Assembly (NCBI GenBank): GCA_905221605.1 | Contig: CAJNDS010002799.1 | Location: forward strand, 64,001-128,000 | DNA from: Symbiodinium natans | Lineage: Eukaryota > Sar > Dinophyceae > Suessiales > Symbiodiniaceae | Direction: 5' to 3' | Length of the DNA stretch: 64,000 nt | Part shown: positions 1 to 11,774 of the stretch, in pieces | Position numbering within the stretch: the first letter of the stretch is position 1 | Layout of the letters: every line of letters starts with the position of its first letter | The notes under the pieces: generated by a model | What the model was told of the DNA's origin: nothing | Seen by the model: only the letters and a program-made list of their open reading frames with translations | Databases searched by the model: none | Translations under genes and position numbers: made by a program

Positions 1-1560
1 GTTCGGATTCAAGTTTTATCTGGACTTTATCCTCTTGTGTTTGCCCAGGAAACCACGAGCATGCGAGTGCTACTAGCATAGCAGCGACAGGTGTCTATCC
101 GCAGGGCTTAGGCCGATTCCTGGTGAAAGAAGCCAGGAAAAGTCTCGAAAGACGAAAGAAGGACTGACCGCGCAATAGGCATGAGGGGGTGTGAAAATAT
201 GACATTTCTTTGTTTGCCTAGTTGCTTGCAGGTACATGTGTAGGACATGAGTGCTGTGACATGGCAAGAACATGTTTTGTTTTGGCATGAGCATGTTTGC
301 ATGACATGAAGGTGCTTTGACTTGACATGTTTTGGTTTGCAAGTCCGAGGATGAGTTTTGGGAAGCACAGAGAGGCTTTTAGCTCTCGGGAGTTGACCTG
401 AGAGTCATCTGGAAGTGCTGAAGCAAAGCTCTGAGGAACAGACTTTGGCCGTTACTCACTCCGTGTGCCTTGCCCCGTCGTTCGTACCGTGTCGTGACCG
501 TTTGACACTCGACTGAGGCATTCTGAGAGCATGCTGTATGTTTTGCAACAGACCTGAAGTCCTGAAGCAGTAACCAAGATGTTTTGCATGTTACTTTTGC
601 ATTCTCCTTTGTCTAAACAAAGTTGAGATGTCGTTTGAAGACTTGAAGCCTTTGCTCTTGGAGAGAGCACCTTTGCTGACTGAAGACAGTGCAGCTGAAC
701 ACTGACGTGTTTGGCTCAAGTGCGAACGGAAAAAGCAGTCTGCGCTAAAGCTCTGCTTTTCACACCTTATGGTATGCTTCCATCTCGCTGAACGAACGCA
801 ACTGGGCCAATTCGCAACAGAGAGATCAACGTTGGAGAGCCTGGCGCACTTGAAGTTCGCCATTCAGAAAACAGTGAGCATTCCTAAAGCTTCGTTAAGC
901 GCAAGCTGCCGTCGTTGTCGAAGCTGATCGACAAGTCGGACAAGGATGTTAAGCTTACGGACTTCAACATTGCTGGCACCGCTTGAAACTGAACTGTCAT
1001 GCTGTGCACTAGCAGTGTTGGCAATCTAATTTACATGCTGCCCACCCGGCTTTCCTTTGGTGCTAAATCTCTTGTGGCTTTTTTTGCAACGTCGTTCTTG
1101 ATCTTATTCAATTAATCTGGACACCAAGCGCAAGATTGTGGAATGCCAAGAAGGATAAGGTCGAAACTCAGGAAGATGACTGGAAAAGTTTCCTGCCTTG
1201 AGAGCTGGTACTTAAGAGCTAAACTTTGGTTTCTTGTCATCTGCATTCTCCAAGACTACAAAGAAGAGGTCGCAACTGGGGTTCTAGAAGGCGTGAGGTT
1301 GCAGGAGGTTTGCATTCCGTCCTTTGTCAAAGGTCGGCACTTTAGTTTTCGTGCACGGTACTCTGATTCGGAGTAGCAGCCCTTGCGCTCGATGCTCGTG
1401 TTTGCACACTCCTTCTTTGCTTTGGAGAAGGAGAGGTTGCTTGGATTAAGCGCGTACCTCAGCTTCGAACATCGCAGACCTGCCGAGTACGGAGGCTTCT
1501 GCAGCTGCAAGCATGATTGGAGGAAGAGTAGTGGACATGAGCGAAACAGTGAGAGAGGCC
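1..1560. other. no supported gene
   Basis: I read both strands and found no open frame with convincing protein character or splice context. The first 330 bases hold many scattered CATG-containing words, which give this part a monotonous look but no regular period. An 11-base match to the end of the dinoflagellate spliced leader lies inside and is listed separately. Confidence 0.5.
710..720 (+). other. possible spliced-leader relic
   Basis: The bases TTTGGCTCAAG equal the last 11 bases of the conserved 22-nt dinoflagellate spliced leader (known from the literature). The upstream half of the leader is not preserved here. Such relics can mark genes that returned to the genome through processed mRNA. 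No coding frame follows, and an 11-base match in 128 kb of double-stranded sequence can occur by chance, so this is weak. Confidence 0.15.
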
Positions 1561-1576
1561 GTCATTGTCGCGGTCC

Positions 1577-1812
1577 GTTGTGGTGCCTCTTGCTTTCTGC
1601 GTTGAAGAGGCGTTGACCACTTGCCGTCAGTTTGTGGATGCACGCTTTTGCGAATGATTGCCGCTTGTTTCTTCGCGGCAAAACAGAGTCCGAGTGCTTT
1701 CTGGTTTGTGTGAGCGCGAGTTTATATATTCCCGATGTGGATTGATGAGTTTACTCTTTGCCAACACATTTGCTCGAGTTTTACGATTGCAGTTTTGTAA
1801 ATCAATAAGACG
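1577..1812 (+). repeat. dispersed duplication, copy 1 of 2
   Basis: This 236-base stretch recurs nearly unchanged at 2121-2357. Both copies start at GTTGTGGTGCC and end at AATCAATAAGAC, with a few substitutions and small indels between them. No coding frame is conserved convincingly. The pair looks like a recent local duplication. Confidence 0.85.
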
Positions 1813-2120
1813 ATGACAGTCGCTGCAACAGCGACGCAAAACTGCAAGTGGTTTCATGTTTTAACTGTGTTGACACGGAATGTTCCAAAAACGGAGCCAC
1901 GTGTTGAGCGTGTTTTCATTCATGGATGTGACTGTTTGGTATGAAGTTTTTACATGGCGCATACTCAATGCACAGGGAGAATTCTGTGCCGTCAGTATGG
2001 CCCGAACCTGCAGAAAGCAGTCAAAGTAGGTCATTAAACTGGCCTTCAGATCCGAACAGGTTTCATCTCCACCCACCCACCCAGCAGTGGGGTCTTCGGG
2101 GTATGGGGTATGGCGGGTCT

Positions 2121-2357
2121 GTTGTGGTGCCTCTTGCTTTCTGCGTTGAAGAGGCGTTGACCACTTGCCGTCAGTTTGTGGATGCACGCTTTTGCGAATG
2201 ATTGCCCCTTGTTCCTTCGCGGCAAAACAGAGTCCGAGTGCTTTCTGGTTTGCTTGTGAGCGCGAGTTTATATATTCCCGATGTGGATTGATGAGTTTAC
2301 TCTTTGCCAATACATTTGCTCGAGTTTTACGATTGCAGTTTTGTAAATCAATAAGAC
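2121..2357 (+). repeat. dispersed duplication, copy 2 of 2
   Basis: Second copy of the segment at 1577-1812. It is about 310 bases downstream of the first. The intervening sequence is not duplicated. Confidence 0.85.
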
Positions 2358-2540
2358 TTTGCATGGACTTTGCGGGCACTTTCGGGCCTTCTAAAAGCCA
2401 GCCCCGGGCCTCCTAGCCCGCGTTTTGGAGCGGGTTCCGGCCGGAACCGGGAAGAAGGACTTACCCCATGAACGAAACAGCCAGAGGCCACGCCACAACC
2501 ACAACAGAGGCCAGTTTTGAAACACAGATACAAGAGAGAG

Positions 2541-2695
2541 GCGTCGTGCTTCTTAGATCATGTCAGTTGCTTTCCTGCAGTTTCGTTGTGAAGGGGGATG
2601 CCATTTCGCAGTCACTCAAATCTATGCAAGCATGATCCTTTGCTTACATGTCCTTGTCTTGCATTTTCACTGGGAAAACGGGACATGGGAATAAG
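2541..2695 (+). repeat. second local duplication, copy 1 of 2
   Basis: About 155 bases beginning GCGTCGTGCTTC and ending GGGACATGGGAATAAG recur at 3163-3315 with only a handful of differences. It is unrelated to the duplication at 1577 and 2121. Confidence 0.85.
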
Positions 2696-3162
2696 CCACC
2701 CTTCAATCGCGATTGACAGGGTTTTATTTCCAGGCTACCGTTTTCTAGGCACAAAAGAAACAGTGTTTTTCTTTTGTGCCAAAAATGCATGCATTGTTAC
2801 CCTCCCAAAATCTTAGTGTTTTGGTGGAGTTTTTGAGACGTTGAGTTTTTGGCATTTCATGTCCTTGAGTTCTGTGGAGCGTTTTCACTTGCATGTTTGT
2901 CATTTGACATGATACGACTTCACATGACTCAAGTGTACATGCCTGCTTGATTGTCCCTCAAGCACGGAGCCGGAGGTAAAAATTTTGAGTTTAACCCACC
3001 CTCCCAACCCGGGGAGCGTGCAACACGTGACGTTGCGTGCATCAGGATGTTCCGAAGTGCTCACCGTTGGTGTGCACTTGCGCAGTGGGACATCCCCCGA
3101 ACTTTGCTTCGAAACACGAACTCTCCCCATGCACTCGGCGTGAGCCTGGCAAAAAGAAATGT

Positions 3163-3315
3163 GCGTCGTGCTTCTTAGATCATGTCAGTTGCTTTCCTGC
3201 AGTTTCGTTGTGAAGGGATGCCATTTCGCGGTCACTCAAATCTATGCAAGCATGATCGTTTGCTTACATGTCTTTGTCTTGCATTTTCACTGGGAAAACG
3301 GGACATGGGAATAAG
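3163..3315 (+). repeat. second local duplication, copy 2 of 2
   Basis: Second copy of 2541-2695. The differences are a short deletion in a G run and scattered single substitutions. Confidence 0.85.
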
Positions 3316-3676
3316 ATTTCCTTCCTGGTGCAAGGCCCTGAGGGCATTGTTTCGGGCATAGGAAGTGGCACGTGCTACGGACAGTTTGCGCGCTAACACG
3401 CACTCAATCATCAGTTAAAACATCTGCGAAGAAGCTTCAAAATACTTTAGACATGCACGGAAAGTTGCAATCTCCAGCTATACGGGGCGAAAAGGAGGTA
3501 CTAGAACTTTCAGTAGAATCAGCATCTTGTGCTACGTCCCCCCCCAAACAGATGAGGGGAATTTCTGCAGAACGGATGCGTTTTTACTTCTCGGGTTCAT
3601 TGAGTTGCCATACAGGCCGTCTCGGTTTTTACGAAAGCCAAGCCTCTCCGCAGATCAACAACATCCCAAGCATGTG

Positions 3677-3706
3677 ACCCTAAACCTTAAACCCTAAACC
3701 CTGAAC
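3677..3706 (-). repeat. short CCCTAAA tract
   Basis: Four imperfect CCCTAAA units on the plus strand lie just upstream of the first coding exon at 3736. This is interstitial telomere-like sequence. It is one of the exceptions to the rule, seen elsewhere in the window, that TTTAGGG lies on the coding strand. Confidence 0.7.
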
Positions 3707-3735
3707 TTCTGGAGGCTGTCGTTTTTGGCCCCGCC

Positions 3736-5007
3736 ATGGCAATGTCCATGGAGGGCTATGTATGGGCAGCCCCATTGAAGCGGCAGATGCTGGTCCAACC
3801 AGCCGGCGCCCCAACCTATGCTTGGGGATGGCAGCCAGCGCCTGTCGTAGTGACTCGCCGCACGGTTCGTGTGGTGGCAAGGCCAGTGCAAGCACCTGGC
3901 TTGGTGACTCGGCGCACCATTCGTGTGGTAGTGAGGCCTGCCAGTGTGGTGGTGAAGGCAGCTGCGCCGATGCAGCTGCCTCACCTTCTCGGGCCGCCGA
4001 GGGCACCGGCTGTGGCGCACCCCAAGAGGGGGTTGCCTCAAGCTGGAGCAGGCGAGCGTGCCCCAGTCGACCTGACTGAGGAGGCTCCAGTCGACCTTGA
4101 GGCATGTGAGACAATGGAAGCAACGAACGCGGTTGCCGAAGCCTTTGCCCCGGCTCCCGAGCTGGTCTACCCGAAGGGTAGGCCTGTCTCGTATGGCCCG
4201 GGGAGGCCTTTCATGGAACTTCAAGATCCAACAGCTTGCCAAGAAGACGCCGACGTTCCCGAGACTGCTCCGAAGCCGGCTTCGGAGCCGGCTCCAGAGC
4301 CCGCAGAAGACGCTAGCCCACCGCCGGAACCTCGGCAGGAACTACCGGGCCAGGCTGAGGCCTTGGAAGCGCTTAAGGTGCTGATGGCGGAGCTCGGCGG
4401 AATGGGCTTCAAGGTCCCCAAGAAGCCGACGGGCGAGCCAGAGGCGGGGAGGGCACAAGGTAAGCTGATCAAGACTGCCTTTGAGGTCCTTGATGCACAG
4501 CGCTTCCTCAGGTAAGTCAAACAAAATCCTTTAGTATAGGCTGCGCATGCATGCTGCATGGAAGCCCTACCAGAACGTATCGGATCGTGTTCTTAGGATA
4601 GCGAAGGTTTTCGCTGTACATGCGCCAAGGTGGGAGACCTCGTGGTCCTCAGTGACACGATCCAGCCGAAGAGCTTGCGGCTCCGGTACGCTGTTATCAT
4701 GCAGGCTACAGCACTGGTTCCAACGCTTACTTAGGCTTACTTGCTACTTGTAGCTGTTTCGAGGTTGTGACATGTGCCACGGGCTGAAAAGATTAAAAGA
4801 TGAGCAGTTCCAGCGCAGGTGCACGAGAAGCACTACACAGCGAGAACGTTGGCAGAAGACAAGGCGACCTCGCTCGAAGAATGCTGGCCGTTCAAGGAGG
4901 ATGCCGTGCTCGAGAGCACGGTCGGCCGACTGGGAAGCCGAGTGCGCGTTGCGGAGGGGCGGCACGGCTGCGTGTGTTTTTCTGGGACATTTGACGCAGG
5001 TTTCTAG
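3736..5007 (+). CDS. multi-exon gene, unknown function
   Basis: The first exon opens at ATG 3736 in a good context (CCGCCATGG). It encodes a proline- and alanine-rich protein in which a TRRTVRV / TRRTIRV block is repeated near residues 40 and 58, followed by a Pro/Glu-rich middle. Two donors are possible: AAG|GTAAGC after 4459, or CAG|GTAAGT after 4511. The 4459 donor joins in frame to 4607-4704 (VGDLVVLSDTIQPKSL inside) and then, through a GC donor, to 4819-5007. The last exon contains VGRLGSRVRVAEGRHG and stops at TAG 5005. The Gly-rich, beta-like C-terminal part loosely recalls small chromatin- or microtubule-binding barrels, but I cannot name a family. The exon calls are by eye. Confidence 0.6.
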
Positions 5008-5419
5008 AATTTTGGGCTTTGTCCAAAGACCCGGGCTTGTTGCACCCACGCCAAGGTCCTATGCTGGCTGCAGTGGCAAGGTGGCCAAGGCGCCCGGCCA
5101 CCCGATATTCCCGATCTTCCGACAGTTCAGGCGCACATGCCGGGCTGTCCACAGCAGGGGTCGGTATTTTCCCCGTTCTTTTTTTTGGATTCCTTCTTTC
5201 GTAAGGCAGGACAGCAAGCAAACAAGCACAACCCATCAGCCTTAGAAACCCCAAGCTCCTAACACGCACAAATATCGGACCGAGACCGCGAAAACAAACA
5301 ACCTGTATCCTTAAACACCTTAAGCCTTGAAAACACTAAAATTTTAAAGCCTGGAAGCCCTATAAAAAGCCAGAACCGACATGCCGTCGCGCGTGAAATT
5401 ATTCATGCATTTCATGCAG

Positions 5420-5486
5420 GAAGGGCAAACTGCAGTACGTCGTCAATGTGCGCTTGGATGACGGCAGGCGCCGGTGTTCTGCTTGA
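5420..5486 (+). CDS. possible terminal exon of the preceding gene
   Basis: After TGCAG|G the frame reads KGKLQYVVNVRLDDGRRR and stops at TGA. It looks coding and follows a good acceptor. It may extend the gene at 3736-5007 if GCAG|GTTTCT at 5000 is used as a donor, but the phases of that direct join do not fit. An extra exon or a sequence error would be needed. Confidence 0.4.
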
Positions 5487-5489
5487 GTG

Positions 5490-8400
5490 GGGTTTTAGTC
5501 GGGTTTAGGATGTGTTAGGCGAGTGCTAGCAACTGTGTAACAATGGCTTGTTATCCTGGATGGCAGGGACGCGCTGTTCCTGTTCTCGGAGCTCCGGGCA
5601 GATTGAGAACGACAGACAAGAAAGAAAAAAAGTCCCATCGCGCGCGGAGGGGTCGATATGATTGCTGTTCAGTGTTGTTGTTGTCGTTCTAGGCCCAAGC
5701 AAGCAAACAATCGTCGGACAAGCAAGCAAGCTAGGAAGCAAGCAGTCGGTCCACTTTGTTGCGTGTCAACATGCGCAGCCTAACAGTGACACTCTCTCAC
5801 GCATTTGCACTGTTGCAAATGTGGGGGGTTGCCCCCCCCCCCCCCCCGCCTCTCTCCACCGCTCGCGCGAGGTGGGTGCTTGTTTGTTAGTGCGCTTCCC
5901 TTGGTTACTAATTGAAGAAGCTAATTGAAGAAGCTAACCGGCAAGTCCATAGTGTTGTGTCGGGGCGAAGGGAGAACCAGGTCTGACAGTGGGTGAAAGG
6001 GGACAACTTGCCTATGCAATATGACCTAGAGCTGATGTGTCCCCCTGAAACCCAAAGGCCTGGCATCCGCTGAAGTGCAGGGTAGGTCAACGGTGCTGGA
6101 ATCAATGCACTCATGTGGGAACTTCCAAAGGCCACTGTCCACTGTCAACTTAGCAACTCCCGTGATCCCAGGTTGTGTTTCCGAATTCCCCATTTTCAAA
6201 GTGACGGCCGAGTCCCGCCAGCACCTGTCTCACTCCGACTAACTCTGTCGTGCGTGCCCCTCAGGGCGGCTGGGGGGGCCCATACACCTAACAAGCAAGC
6301 AAGCAAGAGAGAGGAGAGGGGGGAGAGGGTGCGCAAAACATTGTGGTGGAAGGAGCTGTGATTTGGTGATATAGTACTGCATGAGCAGCAGCTTGATCTC
6401 GTACAAGCGGCAAGCAGCAATGAAAGCACACGCCAATCTTCGTTTCCGTTGAGGGTGCTGTGTTCCGGGTATTTTGCTTGGTATTTGCTTTGCCATTTTG
6501 CTTTGCAAGTTTGCTTGGGACTTTGCTTGATTTTATTGGGTTTTCCGTGTTTTCACGCTTGGCATCATGACACAACGTGATTCCATTTTAACTGCCGCCG
6601 CAGGTGTCTGCATGGGTGGTGCAAGCAGCACAGGTAGCGCAGGCAGCGAGGCCCCGAAGCATAGGCAGCACGAGCAGCACAGGCAGGAACAGACAGCGCA
6701 AGCAGCAAAAATAGAGTAGTCAGTGTACGAGCTGGGCCGTGCAGCCCCGACCTCAGACCTTGTCGTGTAGCAGGGTGCAAGGTCTGTGATGGTAGGGTAT
6801 TTTCTTGCTCGGGTTAGGCTTTTGCCTTGTGAGAAGTCCCAGCCCCGGCCCACCTTGTTTTGTATTCCCCCCTAACCCCGCCGTCGCCTCAGGTCATCGC
6901 GGTGCTCTTCGGCCTCTTCTTCTTCTTCTTCTTCTTCGATCCGTCCCTGCCTTTGAGTGCGTTTGCTGCAACAGTTTTGGTCTGCAGCTGCTAAGGTTTC
7001 CACGGGGGTTCTGAGGGTAAGCTGCAGGCTCCTATAATCCCTTCACAAGGTTGCCTCTAGACGTTTGCGCCGGGCACTCCGCAGTCCCCCGCTTCTCGTT
7101 GTTCAGGTCCCTCCTCATCGAGACTTTCGTCGAACTTGCTTGGAGCTCTGAGTGTGCGTGTAAGTGTTGCAGGTCGCAGAGGGCTTCGTATGCCATCCTG
7201 AGCCACGGCGGTTCCTGTGAGGTTTGTGTCGCAGTTTACAGTCCGTGCAGGGCCTTGTAGGTTCGTTCCTGCTTGCTTGAAACGTGGCTGTCCTGCAGGC
7301 TGCATCGCCTAGCACAAAGCTTCAGTTTCCTCCTCGTCGCGCCTGGGCCTTTATCCGATTTTCTCATGCCAGTTGCAGATTCCTCATGGCTGTGCCTTGA
7401 CCTCTGCGGGTTAAGTCTAGTCACGTCAGTTTCCAGAGTATGCCATCTGGCATCACCGTCTGTGCTGTTTGGCAGCCTTCCTGTGCCTTAAACCCATCTC
7501 ACACCGAAATCAAAAGTTGCAACGAAAGGTTGCAGCTGCTCTGATGCTCATGTTGCAGGTGTTTTTCTGTTCATTTGCGGCTGTTTGGCAGCCCCCCTGT
7601 GCCCTAAAACTGCATCTTACACCGAAAATCGAAAGTTGCACCTGAAGAGGGGCTCCAGTGCCAAGATGTACGATGTGTTGCCTGTGCGCTCGAAGCAGGG
7701 TTTCAGTGCTAAGTTGTTACGACTTGTTGCCGGTGTCTTGGCCTCGAAGCGGGGTCCCCATGACAAGACTTCCGATTCGTTGCCGAGGCCCCAGTGCGAA
7801 GATGTACGACTTGTTGCCGGTGTCTTGGGGGGTCTCGCAGTGTGGTCCCTGTGCGAAGATGTACACGACGGCATGCCCTGTTAAGCTGGTAGTTTCCATC
7901 TCCGCTCCGTGAAGGGACGGTTTTCGGTGTTTAAGGTCATGAGGGTTCACGGGACTTCTATGGAGTTCTCATTGCCTCATTGCCTGCCTTTTTGTTTCTG
8001 AGGTACCATTTGAGGTTTGGGGGGTTCAGGCGTCAGTGTCATGCCACGGCTCTCCTGTGTTCTCTTGCCCAAAGCACTTGGGCCGGGCTTCTTCCGTAGG
8101 CGAACCGTGGCGAACCTTGGAACATCTTGGAACCAAAATTCTCCCACTCCATATGGGTTGTCAACCATCAGTGTCTGGTAGGCCGCCGACTCAGTGGCCA
8201 TGCTTCAGGAGGCATGCTCCGATAAGCTTGGTTGAAATCTTGGAAGATAGGCTGACGGGTTGAAGGGCTTCTCTGTCCTGGGTTCTGCTTTGCTGCGGTT
8301 TCCTTGCCGATTTGCTGTGCTTTGTTGTGTTTTGCTCGGACTCCTTGGAAGGTTCGGTTTGCTGTGACTCAAAGCGGTCGGACCCCGGTGTCCATGATTG

Positions 8401-8700
8401 TTTTTATTTTCACACGGTCGGACTGCCGTGTCCGTGGTTCTTGCATGTGTTCTTGTTAGCTCTGGTTTGCTGCGTCTCACGTGGCGAGCGCGTTATCGGC
8501 ATCGTTGCTATCGCCCTGATTAGAACTCTGAGGGTGTAGTTATCACGCAGCAGTATAGAAAGTATGTTCACTTACGTCACTTGCTGTCATGTGCTGTCTA
8601 TCCATGGTTGTTCTGTTGCGCGGTCTTTACGTGGCTACATTGATGATTTTGGTTCTAATAGCGTTTTCCTGCATCAGCCGCACTTGCCAGGCTCAAGGAT
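5490..8700. other. gene-poor region with simple repeats
   Basis: No frame in this stretch looks like protein. It holds a C run at 5827-5848, (AAGC) copies near 6290-6305, a degenerate AGCAGCACAGGCAG tract at 6620-6715 and a (TTC) run at 6913-6936. A pair of about 60-base duplicates lies at 7464-7522 and 7581-7638, both built on CTGTTTGGCAGCC...AAAGTTGCA. This is the converging side between the plus-strand gene at 3.7 kb and the minus-strand genes from 9.7 kb. Confidence 0.55.
7650..7880 (+). repeat. degenerate tandem repeat, about 50-70 bases
   Basis: Units built on CAGTGCGAAGATGTACGACT followed by TGTTGCCGGTGTCTTGG recur at about 7652, 7709, 7765, 7790 and 7848. Divergence and spacing vary. 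No protein frame is kept across units. Confidence 0.65.
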
Positions 8701-8715
8701 GTCCGCGAGTATGCA

Positions 8716-8880
8716 CGTGGTGTGGCATGGAGTGGTATGGTACTGTATGGGATGGTATGGGATGGTGTGGTTTGGTATGGTATGGCATTGTATGGTATGA
8801 TGCGGGATGGTATGGCGTGGTGTCGTATGGTATTGTGCAGTATAGCATAGTACAGTACAGTGTAGTAGAAGTATTGTGAC
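8716..8880 (+). repeat. pentanucleotide satellite, TATGG type
   Basis: The sequence has a period of five bases. It starts as TATGG units and drifts through TGCGG and CGTGG variants to TATAG and TACAG near 8850. The phase is held throughout, so this is one array with a gradient of unit types. The array at 9231-9660 continues the late unit type. Confidence 0.85.
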
Positions 8881-9230
8881 GTATAGCACGGTGGAATATA
8901 GAGTATCGCACAATAAAGAGTTTTTGACTTTTACTTTTCGGGTTTTCTGTTTTTTCGCGCAAAATCTTAGATTTTTACAACTGTTCGAATTTTCGCTTTT
9001 CGGCTTTTCGTGTGTCATTTCGCGTCCGCGCCCACAGCCGTTCACAAACCTTTTCTATGGTGTTGTTCGTCTTCTATAGATAAGTATACCGAAACTACCT
9101 CATCGTACGTTGTGAAGTAACGCGAGAAATCCCATCCAGGCCGCAAGGAGGCACGCTTGTCGTTGTCAAGATGCCATGTTGACGTCAGCACCTTAAATGG
9201 GTTTCTTCGGAAATCGAATTTCCTGCCTTA

Positions 9231-9660
9231 GTAGAGTATAGTATCGAATAGCATGGTCTGGTAGAGTAGAGTACGTTGCAGTGGTAGACTACCGTAGTAG
9301 AGTATAGTATCGTATAATATAGTCCAGTAGAGTAGAGTAGCATATAGTAGTGTAAGTAGAGTAGAGTAGAGAAGTATATAGCATTATATAGTGTATAGTA
9401 TAGTACAGTACAGTATAGCACAGTACAGTACAGCATGGTATAGTGTAGTATCATATCGTAAAGTATATAGTATAGTATAGTATTGTATCGTATAGTATAG
9501 TACTGTATAGTATAGTAGAGTATAGTACAGAACACAACAGCACAGTACAGTAGAGTAGAGTATAGTGTAGAGTATAGTAGAGTAGAGTAAGTAAATTTTA
9601 CTTAGAGTATAGTATATTATACTATCGAATAGCAGATATTATATGAAAGATAGCATAGAC
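9231..9660 (+). repeat. pentanucleotide satellite, TATAG/TAGAG type
   Basis: Period-five array of TATAG, TAGAG and TACAG units over about 430 bases, with local phase slips. It is separated by about 350 bases from the TATGG-type array at 8716-8880. It lies directly before the 3' ends of the minus-strand exons starting at 9707. Confidence 0.85.
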
Positions 9661-9706
9661 CTGGCTTAAACTTACAATGTGCTTCGGGTGCCAGTGGGTC
9701 CTTTGG

Positions 9707-9853
9707 CTAGCAGGCCTTCGTGTTCATCGGGAAGGACCGCACAACACGAAGCACCATTGTAGAGCCGACAGGAAACATCCCCAGCTCGCAATGATCTGCA
9801 CCCAGCAAATCCTGGAACGGAAGCTCTTGGTTCCAGAAGCCTGAAGCTGACAT
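9707..9853 (-). CDS. exon, unknown protein
   Basis: On the minus strand the frame from ATG at 9853 reads MSASGFWNQELPFQDLLGAD and on to a TAG at 9707. The frame is open further upstream, so the ATG need not be the start. The mix of residues and codons looks like a real exon. I recognise no family. It may belong with the two exon-like stretches at 9905-10019 and 10041-10284 on the same strand, although I could not find splice joins that connect all three. Confidence 0.45.
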   Translation of the reverse strand: MSASGFWNQELPFQDLLGADHCELGMFPVGSTMVLRVVRSFPMNTKAC

Positions 9854-9904
9854 GTTCCCTGAGCCATGCTTGTGATCCGATGCAATTGCCGTTATTCTTG
9901 ACCG

Positions 9905-10019
9905 CGCTTGGCAACCCGGGCAACGCTGTGGGGCCCTTTTCTCGTTGCCGGCCTGTGCATGCTAGCGGGAAGCTTTCCCTGAAGCTGGTATCGCAGATGT
10001 GGCTTGGCCCATTGGCCGT
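9905..10019 (-). CDS. exon-like stretch, unknown protein
   Basis: The minus-strand frame reads GQWAKPHLRYQLQGKLPA, then a basic tail, and stops near 9905. It lies between two better exon candidates on the same strand. A frame change would be needed to join it to 9707-9853. Confidence 0.35.
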
Positions 10020-10040
10020 CAGAAGGTCACTTTAAGCAGT

Positions 10041-10284
10041 TCAATTTTGTTCAAGGCATGTTTCCTGGGTCTCATGATGCTCAGGCATGTCGTGTTTCGC
10101 CCGTATACGTTGCCTGAAGGACCCAAAGCCCCAAGCATCGTAGCGCTCTCGTAGCACCCAAGCCGACAAGGAGTAACTAAAACGAAAAGGAGACGATGCT
10201 TCCAAGGCCTCCAAAAACGCAGTCAGATGCCGCTGGCTGCTGTGTGCCAAAGCCACGATGCTTCTTTGAAGGCTCTCAGCCTGC
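10041..10284 (-). CDS. exon of an unknown helical protein
   Basis: After the acceptor CTGTAG|GCAG the minus-strand frame reads AESLQRSIVALAHSSQ, then HLTAFLEALEAS, then VLRERYDAWGFGSF, and stops at TGA 10041. The content is helical and basic with balanced composition, so it looks like a real exon. The family is not recognised. The stop may be avoided by a GC donor inside the exon (TTCAG|GCAACG). Confidence 0.5.
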
Positions 10285-10690
10285 CTACAGTTGCAGCCAT
10301 TTGCAGCACTTCACATGCCTGCGGTAAGAAAGGCCGTGCGTGGCATGTGATGGCCTGTCGCGTGTCCCAAGCAAGGCCGTAACGAGTAAGCACCTGGCAG
10401 AGTATTTCCGATACATGTTGATGCAGGCAGCTTCAACCTTTTTGAAAAATCATAAGCTGGGAGCAGGATTTCAAGATGGGGTTTCAAGATGTGCCATGTC
10501 CAGCTCTACCGTGGAGCGCACGTGAGGTAGGAAGGAAAAGCATCGGGCAGCGCGGCGGACCCGGGCACCGGGGCATTGCGGCATGACTCACATTCGTGCG
10601 CTGCTTTCACATGAGGCTGAGTTGGTGGCCTGGATTGCCCTGGCTCCGAGAGCTTTGGATTCATGACCCCAGACCCTAAACGCCCCTAAA

Positions 10691-11774
10691 CCCTAAAGCC
10701 TGAAGGTAATCAGCTGCCGACCACATAGACAAGCAAGCTCTTCCCCCGCTCTCCGTACCATGTTACTTCACTAGATAGCGCAGCGCAACCCCCTTCCCCA
10801 AATGCCAAGGTCCAACCCCGCCAATGATCTCCACAAGCTCAGTTACGCGTTTCTCAGGCCACAGTTTTGTCCTCAAAGTGGGGGAGGTGCAAGAAAAAAG
10901 AATTTCCAGCACCCTACCCCCAAAAAGGAATAGAAGCCCCCATTCTCATGTACATTCCGCTTAATTGCTTTGCAGCCGCCCACGCAGCTGCAAATTCGAA
11001 CGAGAAATGCAACGATCGGTTTGAGAGGATTAAACCACTTATTTCATGAAGCTTTCCCTTCTCAGGAAGCCTCATGCCGTGCTGAATGGCGCTCATGCCT
11101 ATCCACGTGGTTGCATGCAGTCTGCCTGAGGCGTGGCCCGTCTCAAGTTAACCAGGCCTGTCATTGTATTCTGCCTGAGCGTGGGAGCTCTCGCAAATCG
11201 TGTGACCCTTCACGCAGACCATCCAACACAGGCCAACTCTTGTCTTAACATCCGACGACCGCGTGAGTCTTGGATGCTTTCCGGCCATTTGTCGTAGTGT
11301 CAAGAAACTCCATAATGCCTCTTGTCATCTGCAGAAGTATAGCTCATTAGGTCAGTGCTTCAGCTGTCTCATTTGTGAAGGCATTTGTTTCCAAAGGCAC
11401 CTCACAGGGCTTTCGGTGGGGGTTGGGGTTCCGAATTCACTGGCAATGTACATGTGCGGAGATGGTGATCTGCCATGATCTGCTCGAAAAGAGCAGGGAG
11501 CAGTATGAGAGAGCTTCAGAGCTCAGCTCTTGCCTGACTCCGAAGTCAATCCAGCTGGGTTGCCTGGGCTCGGTGTCTCTTTCCTCTGCTTACCCCAGGT
11601 CAGGTCTGATTCGCTGAGTTTCTGTGATTTCCTTTCTGTGGTTTGGCTGCAGCTTGGGTGCCGGCCTGGCCCACGTCGCGTGGACGCTGAGTCCTCCGAT
11701 CGGAACTGCCCCGGTCAGATCTCTCAGCCGAAAGCCGCATTGAAAGGGATTGGAAGGGTTGGGGAAACCCTAAA
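10691..11774 (+). repeat. large tandem duplication, unit 1
   Basis: This unit starts within a CCCTAAAGCCTGAAGG junction and is repeated as 11775-12983. The first about 245 bases match at an offset of 1084, and 11223-11781 matches 12425-12983 at an offset of 1202 almost without change. Open frames of 71-85 residues are shared between the units only because the DNA is nearly identical. I see no gene in it. Confidence 0.9.

Noticed and set aside
7650-7880. CRISPR-like array
   Set aside because: Units are degenerate and unequal in length, with no constant repeat and unique spacer pattern. The other tandem repeats of the window fail for the same reason.
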